A stretch of DNA of 7,387 nucleotides from Betaproteobacteria bacterium UBA6904. Lineage in GTDB: Bacteria > Pseudomonadota > Gammaproteobacteria > Burkholderiales > SG8-39. The position numbers and the translations under genes were made by a program. Shown piece after piece: positions 5,141 to 7,387 of the stretch (positions are counted from its first letter, which is position 1; every line of letters starts with the position of its first letter). The notes under the pieces are model-generated. The model saw nothing but the letters and a program-made list of their open reading frames with translations, searched no databases and was not told the DNA's origin. Location: positions 2,106 to 9,492 of the forward strand of contig DKBI01000049.1 of assembly GCA_002451175.1 (NCBI GenBank), read 5' to 3'.

Positions 5141-6833
5141 CGCCCTTTCCTGAGCCCCCGGCCGTCTTGCGGAAGATGATCCGGCTCTGCCGGGTTTCCG
5201 TGAAGTAATGGTACTCGATTGAGTCGACCAGGCGGCGAATCAGGTGCAGCCCCAGTCCGCCGGGCCGGCGCTCCTCGATCGGCAGGTTGACGTCGGCGTC
5301 CGGCGCCTGCGTGACGTCGAACGGGTCGACGTCGTAGTCCGTAAGGGCCGCCTCCACGCCGGCCGCGATCGCCCGCAGCTCGAGGCGCACCGCGGCCTGG
5401 CTGGTCCGGCTGTACTTGACCATGTTGGTGAACAGCTCCTCCACCGTGAAGTCGATCGCCGGCAGCAATTCCGGACCGATCTTCAGCCGCGCAAACGCTT
5501 CCGCGGTGAAGGCGAAGATGTCCTGGAGCGACTCGATCTTGCGCTCGAAGGAGCGCTGCTCGGCGGGCCCGCCCGGGTCGCGCTTCACCAGGACGATGGT
5601 CATGTCGTCCTCCTGCGGCGCGCCGCGAGCAAAGTCGTGCACCGTCCGCAGCAGGAGCGCCGAGATCTCGGCCATGGGTTTGCCGTGGTGCTCGCGGATG
5701 AGCGCCTCCACGCGCGGCTCCCCGAATTGCTCCTGGGCCGGGTCGTGGTACTCGTAGATGCCGTCCGACAGCAGCACCAGCACGTCCCCCGGGGCGAACT
5801 CGAGGCACGTCGCGTTGCGCAGCGTCTGCAACGGCATGGCCGCCAGCGGGAAGCTCGTCGGCCGGTAGCGCGCGAAGGTGTCCGTCGCCGCCTGGTAATG
5901 CAGGATCGGACCCTGGCCGCCGCTGTGAAAATTCAGCCGGTGCGTGGCGGCATCCAGCAGGCCGATGAACGCCGTGATGAACCGGTCGTCCGGCAGGGTC
6001 TCCGCAAGCTGGTCGTTGACCTGGGTGAACGCGGTCTGCAGATCGGCTCCGAGCCGGAACGCGGTGCGCAGCATCGCCTGCATCTGCGTCACCGACAGCG
6101 CCGGCGCGATGCCATGGCCCGTAGCGTCGCCCAGCACGATCAGCAATCCCTGCGCGATCTGCGACAGATCGAAAGTGTCGCCGCCCGTAACGCTCGCGGG
6201 CCGGAACGTGCCGTAGATATCGTATCCCGGGACCGCCGGCATGATGGAGGGCAGCGTGCTCATCTGCACGACGCGCGCCATTTCCATTTCCTGGCGCAGC
6301 TTCTCCCCTTCGATGAGCGCTTCGGTCATGCGCACCCGCTGCAAGGCCACCGCGCACTGCCCGGCGAGGGCGGTGGCGAGCGCTTCATCGTCCGCGTCGA
6401 ACACGCCGCCCGCCTTGTTGAGGACCTGCATGACCCCCACGAGCACGCCCAGGTGATCGACGAGCGGCAGCGTCAGCATGCAGCGCGTGCGGTAGCCGGA
6501 GCGCTTGTCGACCTCCGGATTGAAGCGCGCGTCGGCATAGCAGTCCGGGACGTTGATGATCTCGCGGCGGCGCGCGCAGCTGCCGGCGATACCGGTTCCG
6601 GCCGGCACGCGGACCGGCGCGATGCCGGTGGCGACCTCGAGCACAAGCTCGTCGGCGCCGGCGTCGTAAAGCCACACCGTGCCGCGCTCGGCGTGCAGCA
6701 CCTGCTTGGCGGCGTCGACGACCTCCGTCAGCATGCTCTGCAGGTCGAATGGCGCGGCGAGCTTGCTCGCGACCGCGAGGATCGGCTCGACGTCGTGCGC
6801 GGACAGGCTCCGAAATTCGCGCCGCTGGTTCAT
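5127..6833 (-). CDS. GAF - PP2C (SpoIIE/RsbU) phosphatase - HATPase (RsbW) kinase fusion
   Basis: A 568-residue soluble regulator. Residues about 15-168 are a GAF sensor that carries the NKFDE signature (N139 K140, F145, D149 E150) seen in cyclic-nucleotide-binding GAF domains. Residues about 168-196 are a helical linker. Residues about 200-418 are a PP2C-type Ser phosphatase with metal-binding Asp motifs GGDTFD (D219), GDATGHG (D236), SDG (D357) and EDD (D409/D410). Residues about 425-556 are a short HATPase of the RsbW/SpoIIAB class with an N-box (E466, N470) and GGLGL (525-529). The Gly of the DxG ATP-contact motif is replaced: D501 is followed by V502. The likely substrate is the phosphoserine of the STAS protein encoded next, with the kinase domain opposing the phosphatase. 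HsbR of Pseudomonas and SypE of Vibrio fischeri are known fusions of the same two enzymes, with a receiver domain where this one has GAF. The ATG at 6831-6833 has no good Shine-Dalgarno sequence; a TGGTACATT ending 9 bases upstream could be an extended -10 giving a near-leaderless transcript. Confidence 0.9.
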   Translation of the reverse strand: MNQRREFRSLSAHDVEPILAVASKLAAPFDLQSMLTEVVDAAKQVLHAERGTVWLYDAGADELVLEVATGIAPVRVPAGTGIAGSCARRREIINVPDCYADARFNPEVDKRSGYRTRCMLTLPLVDHLGVLVGVMQVLNKAGGVFDADDEALATALAGQCAVALQRVRMTEALIEGEKLRQEMEMARVVQMSTLPSIMPAVPGYDIYGTFRPASVTGGDTFDLSQIAQGLLIVLGDATGHGIAPALSVTQMQAMLRTAFRLGADLQTAFTQVNDQLAETLPDDRFITAFIGLLDAATHRLNFHSGGQGPILHYQAATDTFARYRPTSFPLAAMPLQTLRNATCLEFAPGDVLVLLSDGIYEYHDPAQEQFGEPRVEALIREHHGKPMAEISALLLRTVHDFARGAPQEDDMTIVLVKRDPGGPAEQRSFERKIESLQDIFAFTAEAFARLKIGPELLPAIDFTVEELFTNMVKYSRTSQAAVRLELRAIAAGVEAALTDYDVDPFDVTQAPDADVNLPIEERRPGGLGLHLIRRLVDSIEYHYFTETRQSRIIFRKTAGGSGKGDAAN

Positions 6834-6861
6834 GGCGGCAGAAATGTACCAGAGCGGCGCG

Positions 6862-6885
6862 CGCGCAGGCGCCCGGCGCCGCGCG
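6862..6885. repeat. GC-rich inverted repeat between the thiolase and phosphatase genes
   Basis: Two 5-bp GC stems, CGCGC/GCGCG (6862-6866 with 6881-6885) and GGCGC/GCGCC (6868-6872 with 6876-6880), stack around a bulged A at 6867 and a 3-base loop. On the minus strand it lies 7 bases past the thiolase stop. It has no T-run after it, so it is not a standard Rho-independent terminator. It could stabilise the thiolase mRNA end, weaken read-through, or simply reflect GC-rich sequence. Confidence 0.4.
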
Positions 6886-6891
6886 GGACCG

Positions 6892-7387
6892 TCAGGCGCC
6901 GAAGCGCCCGACGATCGTCACCGAGGAGACGTTCTGCGCCGGGAACCCGCCGAGATTGTGGGTCATGCCGAACACCGGGTCGGCGCGCTGGCGGTCCCCC
7001 GCGCGGCCGCCGAGCTGCAGGTACATTTCGTAGAGCATCCGCAAACCGGAGGCGCCGATCGGGTGGCCGAAGCACTTGAGGCCGCCGTCGATCTGGCAGG
7101 GGATCTCGCCGGCCGCGTCGTAGAAGCCGTCCAGCACGTCGCCGATCGCCCGGCCTTCCTCGGAAATCCCGAGATCTTCCAGCGTCACGAGTTCCGTGAC
7201 GGAAAAGCAGTCGTGCACCTCGAACAGCGAAATGCGCTCGCGCGGCCGGTCGATCCCGGCTTCCTTGTAGGCGCGTGCCGCGGCGATGCGCGTCGTCGCG
7301 AAATACGACCCGTCCCACTGTCCGAACTGCGACTCCTGGCCGTTGGAGACCGCGAGCTGCAGCGCCTTGACGGCGACGAGGTCCTTC
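6892..7387 (-). CDS. Thiolase / acetyl-CoA acetyltransferase, C-terminal part
   Basis: The reading frame is open from the window edge to the TGA at 6892-6894, giving the last 164 residues; the start and the N-terminal nucleophilic Cys lie outside. Numbered from the edge, VHDCFSVTE (57-65) and GGLKCFGHPIGASG (101-114) carry the conserved thiolase-domain His residues. THNLGG (142-147) sits where classical thiolases have C-x-G-G. The H-D-C-F and H-N-L-G-G forms, together with E65, match SCP2-type thiolases and the broad acetyl-CoA acetyltransferase group used in fatty-acid, steroid or side-chain degradation, rather than PhaA/AtoB thiolases. Such enzymes join acetyl-CoA units or cleave 3-ketoacyl-CoA; the substrate cannot be assigned. 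It is followed after 58 bases by the phosphatase/kinase gene on the same strand, with no clear terminator between them. Confidence 0.87.
   Translation of the reverse strand, partial: KDLVAVKALQLAVSNGQESQFGQWDGSYFATTRIAAARAYKEAGIDRPRERISLFEVHDCFSVTELVTLEDLGISEEGRAIGDVLDGFYDAAGEIPCQIDGGLKCFGHPIGASGLRMLYEMYLQLGGRAGDRQRADPVFGMTHNLGGFPAQNVSSVTIVGRFGA

Noticed and set aside
4972..6357. A 461-codon minus-strand frame overlapping the phosphatase and STAS genes
   Set aside because: It is the shifted frame of the phosphatase gene, rich in Arg/Gly/Ala. Only its last part enters the STAS frame, which has its own start and ribosome site.
5244..7079. A 611-codon open frame on the plus strand
   Set aside because: It lies opposite the GAF-PP2C-HATPase and thiolase genes, is packed with Arg/His/Ala as expected for the complement of GC-rich coding sequence, shows no domain and has no ribosome site. 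The minus-strand frame has many conserved motifs.

Overview
The window looks like chromosomal DNA of a GC-rich Gram-negative bacterium. Evidence for this is a secreted protein ending in an outer-membrane-type beta-barrel, the high third-position GC and the tight minus-strand gene packing. A proteobacterium, perhaps a betaproteobacterium, is my best guess, but no rRNA or taxonomic marker is present. Apart from a 39-base gene end at the left edge, every gene I can support lies on the minus strand, so the text below reads from right to left.

Right edge (6892-7387): the C-terminal 164 residues of a thiolase / acetyl-CoA acetyltransferase. After 58 bases with a GC-rich inverted repeat comes a two-gene partner-switching module (4847-6833). 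Its first gene is a 568-residue GAF - PP2C (SpoIIE/RsbU-type) phosphatase - HATPase (RsbW-type) kinase fusion. The second is a 97-residue STAS anti-sigma-factor antagonist that overlaps it by 14 bases. A phosphatase and a putative kinase acting on the same STAS serine would set its phosphorylation state. The sigma factor or other target is not in the window.

Middle (4085-4846): a 267-base leader region, then a small membrane-anchored protein whose exported tail is 14 uninterrupted RGDx tetrapeptides (x = G, A or S). It ends in a clear Rho-independent terminator. I do not recognise this protein; it is the most unusual small gene here.

Left (59-4073): a perfect TATAAT lies 11 bases beyond the terminator stem. 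It precedes a likely two-gene operon starting at a TTG codon with a strong Shine-Dalgarno sequence. Gene one encodes a 978-residue secreted protein that combines an HExxH gluzincin-like metallopeptidase domain, a TolB/PD40-like beta-propeller and an Omp85-like beta-barrel. Gene two encodes a PrsW-family intramembrane protease with a long C-terminal extension. At bases 1-39 the end of a plus-strand SDR oxidoreductase converges on this operon.

Taken together, the middle of the window holds two envelope proteases, an RGD-repeat envelope protein and a phosphorylation switch, between two metabolic genes (SDR, thiolase). An envelope-sensing or stress-response role is an inference from adjacency only: at least two transcription units are separated by a terminator, and nothing in the sequence proves that they work together.
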